A stretch of 22,564 bases of DNA from Flavobacteriales bacterium UBA7690 (GCA_002482775.1 DLGQ01000021.1:5745-28308); one strand, 5' to 3'; numbered from the stretch's first letter, positions 1 through 7,312 are shown. Made by a program: numbers and translations. The notes: generated by a model from the sequence alone, not told the origin.

Positions 1-460
1 CGTCGGTGACGTAGGCCTTGGCATTGCTCACGGGCAGCAGGTAACGCGGCGAGGTGAAGCCCGTGATCTCGGCTTGTTGTAGGAATGTGTTCGGATCCAC
101 CACCACCACCTTGTCGGAGTTGTTTAGCACCACGTATCCCTTGCCGTTGAATAGCGTCATGTATTGGCACACGTCACCCAATGCAGTGCCGTTGGCAGGC
201 AGGTAGAGGTCTTCGGTCACCGCACCGCTGGCATTGTCGTAGTAGCTCACCGTGGCATTTCCCCACTGGAAGTTGCCTTCGTTGGTGATGTACACACCTC
301 CCTCCTGCCCCATCTGCACCGGCGGGGTCGTAGGGTCTTCGGGCTTGTCTTTCCGGCAGGCGACAAAGAAGATCGTTGCAGCGAGCAGCAGGTGGATGCT
401 GGCTGATCGCTTGTGCCACAACTGCCATGACCATTGACGTATTCCGTCGTTCTTCATCAT
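1..460 (-). CDS. BtuG-like surface lipoprotein (YncE/DUF5074-type beta-propeller), partial
   Basis: The 3' part lies outside the window; about 153 N-terminal residues are visible. The start is a double ATG (460 and 457) preceded by AAAAGGAGTG, a real Shine-Dalgarno, which is unusual for this phylum and suits the second ATG best. A basic N-terminus and hydrophobic stretch end in the lipobox FFVAC (Cys at about residue 35), so this is a lipoprotein. The mature part begins with a Lys/Pro/Thr linker, then GGVYITNEGNFQWGNATVSY, followed by propeller-type strands (YVVLNNSDKVVVVDP). This opening is typical of DUF5074/YncE-like lipoproteins, which include BtuG, the B12-binding lid of BtuB in Bacteroides. 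It starts 8 bases after the receptor gene in a cobalamin-riboswitch operon, so a role in capturing B12 at the cell surface is the best inference. The propeller assignment is likely; the ligand rests on context. Confidence 0.82.
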   Translation of the reverse strand, partial: MMKNDGIRQWSWQLWHKRSASIHLLLAATIFFVACRKDKPEDPTTPPVQMGQEGGVYITNEGNFQWGNATVSYYDNASGAVTEDLYLPANGTALGDVCQYMTLFNGKGYVVLNNSDKVVVVDPNTFLQQAEITGFTSPRYLLPVSNAKAYVTD

Positions 461-468
461 CACTCCTT

Positions 469-2439
469 TTACTTGTTGGGCTTCTCGAAATGGAAGCTGA
501 TGCCCGCTTGATAGTTGCGCAGGGGCATCGGTCTGTTCAGCATCACCTCGTAGTCCGCATCGAACAGGTTGTTCGCCGATACGAAGACCGTGGCCCACCA
601 ACGCGACCGGCCGACCAGACGGTAGCTCGCGTTGCTGTTGCACATCCAATACGGTTCCAGATAGGCGCGGTTGTCCGTGCTGGTGTAGCGGTAACCGGTG
701 TATAGCGCGGAGATGTTCAATACGAGTTTCCCGTGTTCCAACGCCAGCCGAGCTTGGCCGCTGTACATGGGCACGTAGATCAACTGCTTGTCCACGGAAG
801 CATCGTTCACACCGCTGGGCACCTCATTGGTGGAGACCACGTGGTTGGTGACCACACCCAACTTGATGGTGCTGCGTAGAAATTGCCAAGCGAGTTCCGA
901 ATCCGTTTCCACACCACGGCTCCACACCTCCAACACGTTGCGCGGTGTCCAGTACGAAGGCCCCGGAAGCCAGATGATCCAGTTGGTGATGGACCGGCTG
1001 AAGGCTGTGACCTCACTGCGGAAACCAACACGGCCTTTGCGCCGCTGCACCACCAGACCGGCATCGCCACTGTAGCCGTGTTCGGGCTGAAGGCCCGGAT
1101 CACCACCCGGTCGCCAATACAGTTCGTTGAAAGTGGGAACGCGATACACGCGAGCGCCCTGCGCTTTCACCTTCAACCAAGAAGCAAGACCGTGTTCTGC
1201 ACCAATGGAGGCGGTGAGCGGCATGGGGTCGCCATCCAACAATTCCTGGCGCGCCGAAAGCGAGGCCACCGTTCTTCCATTGGTGCTCTGGAAGCGATAC
1301 GCTCCGAAAAGCGCTGCCCGATCCTGGCGCGGCTTGTCGGGATAACCTTCCGTAGTTGCTTCGGTGTAGGTATTGTTCACGCCCACTTCCCACGTGTGGC
1401 GCGGAGCGAGACGTATGCGCATTTCGGCTTCCGAGATCATCGTGCGCGAACGGCTGGGCACCACCGGTTCATCGGTTGCGGCGGACCAATCCAACTGCTC
1501 ATCGAAGTAGGCACCTCGCACGGCAAGGTTCACCTTCTCCGCTGTGCGCGACCATTCCGCCGTGGCGCGTAGCGTGGCATCATCTTGCTGCGCGGTGCTG
1601 GTGGGTTGCAGCCGCGAAGGCGGTATCTCTCGCGTTGTTCGCTGGTACCACACGCGGGCGTTCACCCGTTGCTGTGCATTGATCCGGTAATGCTGTTCCG
1701 CGATGAAGCCTTGTTGATGCAACTCCGCGTTGGTCTGTTGGCGCTCTTCCGTTCCTGCGCCTTGCCGTACGGTGTAGCGCAGATCGTTGCGTGCATCGGC
1801 ATTGAACAACGCGATGGAAGTGATGGATCTTTCACCGGAGAATTCGATGCGTGCCTGTTGACGCAGATCACCGTAGCTGCCCGCTCCCAGTGCCGCATCC
1901 ACCAATAGTCCGCGCCCAAAGCGCGGCGTATTGGAAAGGTGGATGGCGCCGCCGATGGCACCGCTCCCCCAAAGCGCACTGGTACCGCCGTATTGTATAC
2001 TGACATCGCCCACGGCGGCCATGGGCACCAACGAGAGATCCAGCTGACCATTCATGGGACTGCCGATATTGAAGCCGTTCCACAAGATGGCCGTGTGGTA
2101 CGCGCTGCCGCCACGAAAGCTGGTGGTAGCAAGGCTTCCCAATCCATAGCTCTTCACGAACACCGGTGTTCTGCTGGCGAGCAGGTCGCCCAAATTCAGC
2201 AGCCGGTGTTGTGCCATCGTAGCACTATCCATGGGCTGCAACCTGGTGCCTGCGGAGAACTGCGACAGGCGCGGCGCGATCACCTCGAAGGGCCGTAGTT
2301 CGAGTGTATCGGTCAGGCCTTGCCCGGCCAGCTTAATGCCGAAAAGCACGCAAACGACCAGCACGCTCCGCCACGGATACCCGCTCTTTTCCGAGCAGGT
2401 ATCCCAGGAACGAACAGTGAATGCGCAGCGCAAGGGCAT
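469..2439 (-). CDS. BtuB-like TonB-dependent outer-membrane receptor
   Basis: The protein has 656 residues, normal for a BtuB-sized receptor. A hydrophobic signal lies at about residues 25-40 (SVLVVCVLFGIKLAGQG). A TonB-box-like stretch, DTLELRPFEV, follows. The plug domain (about 55-170) contains VFVKSYGLGSLATTSFRGG, the AILWNGFNIGSPMNGQLDL segment and GGTSALWGSGAIGGAIHL, all characteristic of the Bacteroidota BtuB branch. The rest alternates beta-strands and ends in an aromatic-rich last strand (YQAGISFHFEKPNK). It would import a large nutrient through the outer membrane using TonB/ExbBD energy. The gene starts 12 bases after the upstream T9SS-type gene and ends 8 bases before the BtuG-like lipoprotein gene, so all three are probably one transcript under the B12 riboswitch. 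Cobalamin is therefore the likely substrate. Family certain, substrate inferred. Confidence 0.9.
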   Translation of the reverse strand: MPLRCAFTVRSWDTCSEKSGYPWRSVLVVCVLFGIKLAGQGLTDTLELRPFEVIAPRLSQFSAGTRLQPMDSATMAQHRLLNLGDLLASRTPVFVKSYGLGSLATTSFRGGSAYHTAILWNGFNIGSPMNGQLDLSLVPMAAVGDVSIQYGGTSALWGSGAIGGAIHLSNTPRFGRGLLVDAALGAGSYGDLRQQARIEFSGERSITSIALFNADARNDLRYTVRQGAGTEERQQTNAELHQQGFIAEQHYRINAQQRVNARVWYQRTTREIPPSRLQPTSTAQQDDATLRATAEWSRTAEKVNLAVRGAYFDEQLDWSAATDEPVVPSRSRTMISEAEMRIRLAPRHTWEVGVNNTYTEATTEGYPDKPRQDRAALFGAYRFQSTNGRTVASLSARQELLDGDPMPLTASIGAEHGLASWLKVKAQGARVYRVPTFNELYWRPGGDPGLQPEHGYSGDAGLVVQRRKGRVGFRSEVTAFSRSITNWIIWLPGPSYWTPRNVLEVWSRGVETDSELAWQFLRSTIKLGVVTNHVVSTNEVPSGVNDASVDKQLIYVPMYSGQARLALEHGKLVLNISALYTGYRYTSTDNRAYLEPYWMCNSNASYRLVGRSRWWATVFVSANNLFDADYEVMLNRPMPLRNYQAGISFHFEKPNK

Positions 2440-2451
2440 GACAGTGATGCG

Positions 2452-3561
2452 CTACTGTACAGCGATGGTGCGCTTCACCGTACCGCCTTGGAGCAGGTAC
2501 ATTCCAGCGGGCCATGCGCCTACGTCGATGGTTCGTATGGCTGCACCAACAGGCGCTTCGTACACACGCTTGCCAGCTAGGTCGTACACCTGGATGCTTG
2601 TTGCGACATTGCCCGTATGCACGTGGATGACATCCGTGGCGGGCTGCGGGTAGATGCTCAGTTGCATCGCGTTCACCTCTTCCACAGCCGTTGGCACCGT
2701 CGCCGCCACAGGTGTACCGGGAGCGATCATCGGGTCGAAATTCATGTAGCTGCAACCGAAGAGTTCACCATCGTGAACAGCGGTTGCTGCGCCCAGGTTC
2801 GATGTCCAGTCCGCGATATCAGTAGCGCTCCACGTTCCCCAGTAGTCGGGATCACCGCCGACGCCCGCGTGGTCGTGGTAGGTGATGTCGGAAAGGAATC
2901 CACCGCTCCACACCGTTGCCAGGTCAGCATCCGCAGCGTCTATCGCGTTCAACATGGCCTCGCCGGTGGTGCTGCCGTTGAACCGGAAGCCCCACGCGTA
3001 GGAAGAAGTGGCCGAGCCGTCCAGGAAGTCGATCACGAGGATGGCGCTGTTGGTTCCCGTACCCACCCAGAAGTCGACATCGTCTTCGGTGAACGTTGGT
3101 GCCGGTGCGGCCACAGGTTCGGTTGGTGGCAGCGCGGGATCGAAGTCGGTATACGAACAGCCGAACCAAAGGCCGTTCACCAAGGGTTCGCTGAGGCCAT
3201 CGTTCATCGCCATGTCCGCGATGCTGGTGCCGGTCCACGTGCTCCAGTAGTCGGGCGCGCCACCAAGGCCGGCGTGCGTTCCGTACATTAGGTCGTTGAG
3301 GAAGCCGCTCACGAGGCTCACGTCCAGTTCATCATCCGCAGCAACAATGGCGTCGAGCATGTCAGCAGCGGTGCCGCCGTTGTGCAAGTAGCCCCACGCA
3401 TAGGCGGGATCAGGAGAGCCATCTTGAAAGTCCACCACCAGCACGGCGGTATCCTGGCCGGTACCGACCCAGTACTGGATGTCGGCGGCGGTGAATTGGG
3501 CGTGCAATGCGGCAGCGGTGAAGAAGGAGAGCGCGAGAGAAGAGGTAAAACGTGTTGACAT
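2452..3561 (-). CDS. T9SS-secreted protein with two copies of an unnamed domain, in B12 operon
   Basis: I chose the ATG at 3561 (369 residues) because it places a clean signal peptide at the N-terminus, ending LHAQ at residues 19-22; an upstream in-frame start would bury it. Residues 23-152 and 157-288 are tandem copies of one domain. Shared motifs are WVGTGxxxAxLVxDFxDG, YAWG followed by NG, MLxAI then AAD, HAGxGGxPDYWxTW, IAD, and FGCSYxxFDP. Each copy has one cysteine (C135, C270) and is rich in Trp, Asp and Gly. Residues 299-369 form a type A T9SS sorting domain (IYPQPATD, VYDLAGKRV, WPAGMYLLQGG). It is the first gene after the cobalamin riboswitch and lies 12 bases before the BtuB-like gene. 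I infer an extracellular or surface-attached B12-binding or B12-scavenging role. The function of the repeated domain is not known to me. Confidence 0.85.
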   Translation of the reverse strand: MSTRFTSSLALSFFTAAALHAQFTAADIQYWVGTGQDTAVLVVDFQDGSPDPAYAWGYLHNGGTAADMLDAIVAADDELDVSLVSGFLNDLMYGTHAGLGGAPDYWSTWTGTSIADMAMNDGLSEPLVNGLWFGCSYTDFDPALPPTEPVAAPAPTFTEDDVDFWVGTGTNSAILVIDFLDGSATSSYAWGFRFNGSTTGEAMLNAIDAADADLATVWSGGFLSDITYHDHAGVGGDPDYWGTWSATDIADWTSNLGAATAVHDGELFGCSYMNFDPMIAPGTPVAATVPTAVEEVNAMQLSIYPQPATDVIHVHTGNVATSIQVYDLAGKRVYEAPVGAAIRTIDVGAWPAGMYLLQGGTVKRTIAVQ

Positions 3562-3683
3562 CCGTGTGGTTGGTTGGGAGTTGATCACTGTTGCACACAG
3601 CTCCCAGGACGAGACAAGCCACGGACGCGCAGGAATGCGCAACACGGGACCCGCCTTTTTCCTGAAAGCGAACTTCCTATAGC
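3562..3683 (-). promoter_or_regulatory. B12 leader downstream of aptamer, possible expression platform
   Basis: This is the untranslated stretch between the aptamer and the first start codon. I see no U-tract terminator. The six bases directly before the ATG (ACACGG, + strand 3562-3567 as ccgtgt) are complementary to CCGTGT further upstream (+ strand 3642-3647 as acacgg), and also partly to a CCGTGG nearer the start. Pairing could hide the start codon and give translational control, common for riboswitches in this phylum. The pairing is short (6 bp) and remains a suggestion. Confidence 0.35.
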
Positions 3684-3838
3684 GCTGGTGACAGGTCTTC
3701 TGGCTCGTCTGCCTTCGCGGCGCCTTCCCACTCCGCAGTGCGGGGCAGTGGCGTTGTGCCGGTCGGTTCTCAGACTTACAGCTTCAGGAAAAGCCCAGGA
3801 TTCGCACCCGGTTCCCTTTTAACCCCGTTCGTTACGCG
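3684..3838 (-). promoter_or_regulatory. Cobalamin (vitamin B12) riboswitch
   Basis: Read on the minus strand, the element shows the conserved cobalamin core in order: GGGAACCGGGTGCGAATCC near the 5' end, AAGCTGTAAGTC, the CCACTGCCCCGC region, GGGAAGGCGCCGCGAAGGC, and the 3' signature GAGCCAGAAGACCTGTCACC. It sits about 120 bases upstream of the T9SS-type gene and heads the receptor operon. Known family members repress B12 uptake or synthesis genes when adenosyl- or other cobalamins bind. The segment usually written GCTG-CCCGCAACTGTAA is here GCTTTTCCTGAAGCTGTAA, a mild departure from consensus. Exact ends are approximate. Confidence 0.93.
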
Positions 3839-3854
3839 GAGATCAACAGCGGCG

Positions 3855-3862
3855 CGAATATA
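3855..3862 (-). promoter_or_regulatory. Promoter -7 box of the B12 operon
   Basis: The minus strand reads TATATTCG, matching the Bacteroidota -7 pattern TAnnTTTG with one change. A weak TTTC lies about 18 bases upstream as a -33 candidate. Transcription would begin just before the riboswitch. The same TAnnTTCG variant occurs at other starts in this window. Confidence 0.5.
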
Positions 3863-3942
3863 GATGGAAGTATTGCCAACGAAAGCTGGCGATACCATCG
3901 CGTCTTGCACGATCGGTCACTGGATGACCTACACATGGAGAA

Positions 3943-4440
3943 CTAGCGACCTGTAGTAAGGACCACCGCCAGCGCATCCATACTATCGCACCAACCACCG
4001 ATGTGGCTGTCGCGCGAAGCCTCGGAAACAAGACCCGTCTGCTTGAATTCCACGCGCGTGCCACTGCCTTCTTCGTGTAGATCAACGGTCACCTGTGTGC
4101 GGTGGTGTGCCGGGTTGACCTCCACAGGCGGCTTCTCCCATTGATGCGTGAAGGCCAGGTGTCCGATCGGCCGTACCGCCGTGTAGACCCCATAGGTCGG
4201 GATATCCTCCCCATCCGGGTTGCGCAACACCACACGCCAATTACCGCCTTCGCGTAGGTCCACGGCGGCATCGTCCGTGGTGAACGCGGCACAGCCGAAC
4301 CAATGCACCAACATGGCCGGTGTGGTCCAAGCCTTCCACACCAATTCGCGCGGCGCATGGAACACGCGGATGATACGGATCTCGTCCGCAGCAGGTGTTG
4401 AAACGTTGTTGCGGACGTGTTGGGCGGTAAGCGTCTCCAT
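3943..4440 (-). CDS. SRPBCC/AHSA1-family protein
   Basis: The protein has 165 residues, with a roughly 20-residue extension before the domain. The SRPBCC (START-like, AHSA1) signature is clear: IIRVFHAPRELVWKAWTTP, then MLVHWFGCAAF, LREGGNWRVVLRNPDG, a central YGVYTAVRPIGHLAFTHQW, and the C-terminal helix GGWCDSMDALAVVL. The fold is a helix-grip cavity for small hydrophobic ligands; this subfamily has no fixed substrate. It is separated from the main cassette by the oppositely directed Lys/Ala-rich gene and has its own promoter, with TAACTTTG ending only 5 bases before the ATG. Cytoplasmic. Family certain, role unknown. Confidence 0.9.
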   Translation of the reverse strand: METLTAQHVRNNVSTPAADEIRIIRVFHAPRELVWKAWTTPAMLVHWFGCAAFTTDDAAVDLREGGNWRVVLRNPDGEDIPTYGVYTAVRPIGHLAFTHQWEKPPVEVNPAHHRTQVTVDLHEEGSGTRVEFKQTGLVSEASRDSHIGGWCDSMDALAVVLTTGR

Positions 4441-4445
4441 ACGCG

Positions 4446-4453
4446 CAAAGTTA
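4446..4453 (-). promoter_or_regulatory. Promoter -7 box (TAACTTTG) of the SRPBCC gene
   Basis: This is an exact match to TAnnTTTG on the minus strand. Only five bases separate it from the ATG at 4440, implying a leaderless or nearly leaderless message. No convincing TTTG -33 box at 19-21 bases was found. Confidence 0.55.
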
Positions 4454-4588
4454 CCGGAGCTTCGTGCTTGCGAACCCGATCCAGATCAGTGAACGTGTGC
4501 GAAGATCAACGCTGATAACGAAGCGGTGCAACACCCGAACACCGTTCCACCAGGAATGGTCCTAGCTTGTGCGAAATATCAAGAAGAC

Positions 4589-4804
4589 ATGACGACCAAA
4601 CGATCGAAGTTGCGCAAAGGCGCCGCCGGAACGGGAAAGACCGTTGCGAAGTCCAGTAATACACGCGCTAAACGCAAAGCCGTTACCGCTACGAAGATGG
4701 CACGCGCTGCAGTTGCTGAAGCGGCCACCAAGAAGGCGGCTTCACCCGCTGCCCAACCGAAAAAGGCCGCGAAGAAGGTACCTGCCAAGGCTGCGAAGAA
4801 GTAA
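4589..4804 (+). CDS. Lys/Ala-rich histone-H1-like small basic protein
   Basis: The protein has 71 residues from the ATG at 4589. A further upstream in-frame ATG at 4526 exists, but composition turns Lys/Ala-rich only after 4589. The sequence is dominated by Lys, Ala, Thr and Pro, with KKAA/PAKAAKK-type repeats at the C-terminus, like bacterial histone-H1-like (HC1/Hc2-type) proteins and the detached C-terminal tail of eukaryotic H1. It probably binds nucleic acid through charge alone and is largely disordered. It faces the DUF1428 gene convergently. Its composition resembles the basic tails of the ArsR, AlkD and zinc-ribbon fusion proteins of the neighbouring operon. Low-complexity sequence makes orthology uncertain. 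Confidence 0.7.
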   Translation: MTTKRSKLRKGAAGTGKTVAKSSNTRAKRKAVTATKMARAAVAEAATKKAASPAAQPKKAAKKVPAKAAKK

Positions 4805-4835
4805 GAACTCCTCGACGAGAACTTGGCGGAGGTGG

Positions 4836-4854
4836 TCCGATAGCAGGTATCGGA
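4836..4854. terminator. Hairpin between convergent genes
   Basis: A perfect 7-bp inverted repeat (TCCGATA, loop GCAGG, TATCGGA) lies directly after the DUF1428 stop codon on the minus strand and 31 bases after the plus-strand Lys/Ala-rich gene. The position suits a shared two-way terminator, but neither side has a real T-tract. Confidence 0.45.
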
Positions 4855-5232
4855 TCACTCCCCCTTCTCCACGATCGTCATGAATCCACCATACGCCATG
4901 CGCTTGTGGTCGAAGATCGGCGTCTTCATCTGCTCGCGGTACATCTTGTCCATGCGTGGATCAGCCAGAACCTTCTTGTTCACCTGATCGCGGTGCTTGC
5001 GGTTGCGGTACACGATCCAAGAGAAGACCACCGTATCCCCCGGCTTGCACTTGGCCGCTTTCGGGAAGGGATAGTGGATGCCTTCACCTCCCAGGTCATC
5101 GCCGGCACATTCCCAGTATTGAAGCGCGCCGTGCTCGATCCACACTTTGCCTGCGGCGGTCGCCAACTTCTTGTATCGCGCTAGGTCCTTCTCCGGAACG
5201 GCGATCATGAAACCATCAACGTAGTGTGCCAT
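4855..5232 (-). CDS. DUF1428 family protein
   Basis: The protein has 125 residues from the ATG at 5232, preferred because the family begins MAHYVDGFMIAVPEKDLARY; the open frame upstream of it does not match the family. Recognisable features are YWECAGDD, the long basic helix following VVFSWIVYRNRKHRDQVN, and the C-terminal MAYGGF strand. DUF1428 proteins adopt a dimeric alpha-beta barrel (EDD-like) fold and have no assigned reaction; they often sit beside SRPBCC and DoxX genes. It is the last gene of the 13-gene minus-strand run, 26 bases after the DoxX-like gene. Confidence 0.9.
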   Translation of the reverse strand: MAHYVDGFMIAVPEKDLARYKKLATAAGKVWIEHGALQYWECAGDDLGGEGIHYPFPKAAKCKPGDTVVFSWIVYRNRKHRDQVNKKVLADPRMDKMYREQMKTPIFDHKRMAYGGFMTIVEKGE

Positions 5233-5258
5233 GGGTGTTTGGGTTAGTGAGCTCCTGA

Positions 5259-5645
5259 TTAGAACTTCTCGTTGTGTGTCGCAAGCCGCTTGTGATGTAG
5301 CCAGTACGCTACGAGGAGTATACCGATGAAGATCACCATACCCGCCCACTGGCTGGCCGGATCGCCCACAGCGATGAACGAGTACATTCCCACGAACAAA
5401 TCGAGGAAGAAGCCGAAGTAGGCCCACTCCTTCACGCGCGCAGGTACCATCGGCAGCAGGATGGCAATGGCACCAAGCACCTTGCACACCGATAGGAATT
5501 GGATGAAGTACAGCGGATAGCCCAGCTTGGTGTGCAGCACGGCCACGGCCTCTTCTTGCAGGGTGAAGCCTCCCATGCTGGAGAAGATCATGAAAGCGCT
5601 GAAGAGCGCGGTGATGATCCAGTAGGCGAGGTTTATTCTTTTCAT
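5259..5645 (-). CDS. DoxX-like integral membrane protein
   Basis: The protein has 128 residues and four hydrophobic segments (about 7-25, 45-65, 72-90, 98-115). Features include the LGYPLYFIQFLSVCKVLGAIAI segment and the KEWAYFGFFLDL motif, both typical of DoxX-like (DUF4870/DoxX_2-type) inner-membrane proteins. The reaction is unknown; some relatives take part in thiol or redox stress complexes. It lies 25 bases after the zinc-ribbon fusion gene and 26 bases before DUF1428, so it is very likely co-transcribed. Confidence 0.88.
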   Translation of the reverse strand: MKRINLAYWIITALFSAFMIFSSMGGFTLQEEAVAVLHTKLGYPLYFIQFLSVCKVLGAIAILLPMVPARVKEWAYFGFFLDLFVGMYSFIAVGDPASQWAGMVIFIGILLVAYWLHHKRLATHNEKF

Positions 5646-5670
5646 GGGACTTGTTGGGCTGTTGTGGTAC

Positions 5671-6390
5671 CTATTTCTTCTTAGCTGCTTTCTTGGTGGC
5701 CATCTTCTTCGGTGCAGCCTTCTTCACCATCTCCGGCCAACGAACCTCGATCTCCGCCACTTTCGCTTTCACGATGTCCTTCACCAATGCAGCTGGCAAC
5801 GGTTTCTCCGGGGTGAATTGGATGGTGCCCTTGCTCACGGTGAAGTCCTTCAGCCGATCCTTGAAACCGATCGGGACAGAGCCGTAGAGCGCGACATGGT
5901 TCTTCGCGGCTCCGAGGTAGAGCATCGGATGCCCGTTGTGTTTGAAGCCAGGCAGCCCGTAGCCGAAGTGCTCCTCGCAACCGGGTGCGGCAGCGAGGAT
6001 CTGCTTGCGAAGTGCCTCCAGTGCCCTGCGTTGGTCAGCGGGAATTCGCTTTAGGTACTCGTCGGTGTTCGTTGGCTTCTTGGAAGTGTCTTTCATCGTC
6101 TTGGTGGTTGTGGAGAGCTGTAGTCCGGCCGCTTTCAACTCCTTACGAAGTATGGGCACTGTCGCGGGGCCGAAGCCATGCAGGTCAAGCAATTCCTTCT
6201 CGCTGCGTTGTGCCAATTCCGTCAGCGTGCTGATGCGAGCATGCTCCAACGCCCTGCGCGCCGGTGCAGCTAGGTTCACCATCCAACCGTCCTTTGGTGC
6301 GCGATCAGCCTCGCACTGCGGACAAGTGGGGCAATCGCTGGTCTTCACGAAGTGATGACCGTTGGGACAAGTGCGCCGCTTCTTCATCAT
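5671..6390 (-). CDS. Zinc-ribbon / HhH (RNAP alpha-CTD-like) / DUF1801 fusion with basic tail
   Basis: The protein has 239 residues. Residues 8-26 hold four cysteines in a C-x11-C-x2-C-x2-C pattern, a probable zinc ribbon. Residues 38-92 form a helix-hairpin-helix module resembling the RNA polymerase alpha C-terminal domain (ARRALEHARISTLTELAQ, then LLDLHGFGPATVPILRKEL). Residues 108-218 are a DUF1801 (frataxin-like YdhG) domain with CEEHFGYGLPGFKHNG and MLYLGAAKNHVALYG. The last 18 residues are almost all Lys and Ala. DNA or protein contact through the HhH and tail, and a small-molecule or metal role for DUF1801, are inferences. Met99 starts exactly at the second part, which suggests a fusion of two genes and a possible internal start at 6096. 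It is eleventh in the run, 28 bases after the VOC gene. Confidence 0.85.
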   Translation of the reverse strand: MMKKRRTCPNGHHFVKTSDCPTCPQCEADRAPKDGWMVNLAAPARRALEHARISTLTELAQRSEKELLDLHGFGPATVPILRKELKAAGLQLSTTTKTMKDTSKKPTNTDEYLKRIPADQRRALEALRKQILAAAPGCEEHFGYGLPGFKHNGHPMLYLGAAKNHVALYGSVPIGFKDRLKDFTVSKGTIQFTPEKPLPAALVKDIVKAKVAEIEVRWPEMVKKAAPKKMATKKAAKKK

Positions 6391-6418
6391 CTGATCATCT
6401 CATTCTCTGACCAGCTGA

Positions 6419-6829
6419 TCAGCCATTCGCTTGCTTCTCATCCATCCAGAACACCTCCCAGATGTGGCCGTCCAGGTCGTTGAAGCTGCGGGCGAACATG
6501 AACCCGTGATCCTCAGCTGGACGGCATTCGGTGGCGCCACCGGCAAGGGCCTTGTTGTACATCACATCCACCGCTTCGCGACTATCCACGGAGAAGGCGA
6601 GCAGGACTTCGGTGCTCTTGGTGGGATCGGCTACGGTCTTCCCCTTCGGCAGGAATCGCTGGATGCTCGAAGAGGTGTGCAGCATACAGTAGATGGTATC
6701 GCTGATCACCAGGCAAGCGGCGTCCTCGTTGGTGAATCGCATGTTGAAACTCCATCCGAGCTTCTTGAAGAAGGTCATGCTGTTCGCAAGGTCTGCCACT
6801 TGCATGTTGACGAAGATCTGTGTGGGCAT
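6419..6829 (-). CDS. VOC (glyoxalase/bleomycin-resistance) superfamily protein
   Basis: The protein has 136 residues: two beta-alpha-beta-beta-beta halves of the vicinal oxygen chelate fold. It begins IFVNMQVADLANSMTFFKKL, typical of the PhnB-like/glyoxalase-like group, and ends FNDLDGHIWEVFWMD, where the D-x-DGHxWE strand carries the usual metal-ligand Glu. Such proteins act on, bind or sequester small molecules with a divalent metal; the ligand cannot be read from sequence. The start is 12 bases after the SRPBCC stop, consistent with operon membership. Confidence 0.92.
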   Translation of the reverse strand: MPTQIFVNMQVADLANSMTFFKKLGWSFNMRFTNEDAACLVISDTIYCMLHTSSSIQRFLPKGKTVADPTKSTEVLLAFSVDSREAVDVMYNKALAGGATECRPAEDHGFMFARSFNDLDGHIWEVFWMDEKQANG

Positions 6830-6841
6830 TAGGGGCTGGTG

Positions 6842-7312
6842 TTAGTTCGATGTAGTTTTCGGGTCGAGGAAATACGCCAGGCGATCGAAGCATTCGCTCC
6901 AACCTTCACGGTGTTCATCGCAGTGGTCCTTGGTCGCGAACGTGGTCTGCTCCAATTCCATTTCGGTGCGTGATCCTTGTTGGCGCAGGGTGATGCGCAC
7001 AACGGTATCGCACCAGATATCGCCGGGTACATCCTCCCGCAGCCATGTGAACACCAGGAGATCCGGCTCGCTGATCTCCAGATACCGTCCGCGCACCCAA
7101 TGGTCGCTGCCATCCGGTGCACGCATGCAGAAGCGGTATGTACCGCCCACGCGGAAATCCTGCTCGCAATGCGGTAAGGTGAAATCGTTCGGCCCCCACC
7201 AACGCACCAAGTGCTTCGGATCGCTCCAAGCGTTGAAGACCAGCTCGCGCGAAGCATGCAGTGTTCGTATTAGCACCAATGTGCGTTCGTCAGTCGCCGT
7301 GAGGGAGTTCAT
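6842..7312 (-). CDS. SRPBCC/AHSA1-family protein
   Basis: The protein has 156 residues. Signature segments are LIRTLHASRELVFNAWSDP, HLVRWWGPNDF, FRVGGTYRFCMRAPDG, YLEISEPDLLVFTW and the C-terminal EGWSECFDRLAYFL helix. This is the compact AHSA1 form usual in stress and ArsR-linked cassettes. It starts 3 bases after the small membrane-protein gene, strongly suggesting coupled translation. Ligand unknown. It is one of three paralogues in the run and is clearly diverged from the others, so the copies are not recent duplicates. Confidence 0.92.
   Translation of the reverse strand: MNSLTATDERTLVLIRTLHASRELVFNAWSDPKHLVRWWGPNDFTLPHCEQDFRVGGTYRFCMRAPDGSDHWVRGRYLEISEPDLLVFTWLREDVPGDIWCDTVVRITLRQQGSRTEMELEQTTFATKDHCDEHREGWSECFDRLAYFLDPKTTSN

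Noticed and set aside
883..1572. 229-codon plus-strand open frame inside the TonB receptor gene
   Set aside because: It is a shadow of a well-supported receptor gene, with Arg/His/Cys-rich, domain-free translation; high GC gives long antisense frames.
2617..3291. 224-codon plus-strand frame opposite the duplicated-domain gene
   Set aside because: It mirrors the repeats of the minus-strand gene and has no features of its own.
6385..6421. TGATCA-rich short repeats between the fusion and VOC genes, and similar ones at 8968-8992
   Set aside because: Short, imperfect and AT/GATC-biased spacer sequence; no consistent symmetry or shared position relative to starts.
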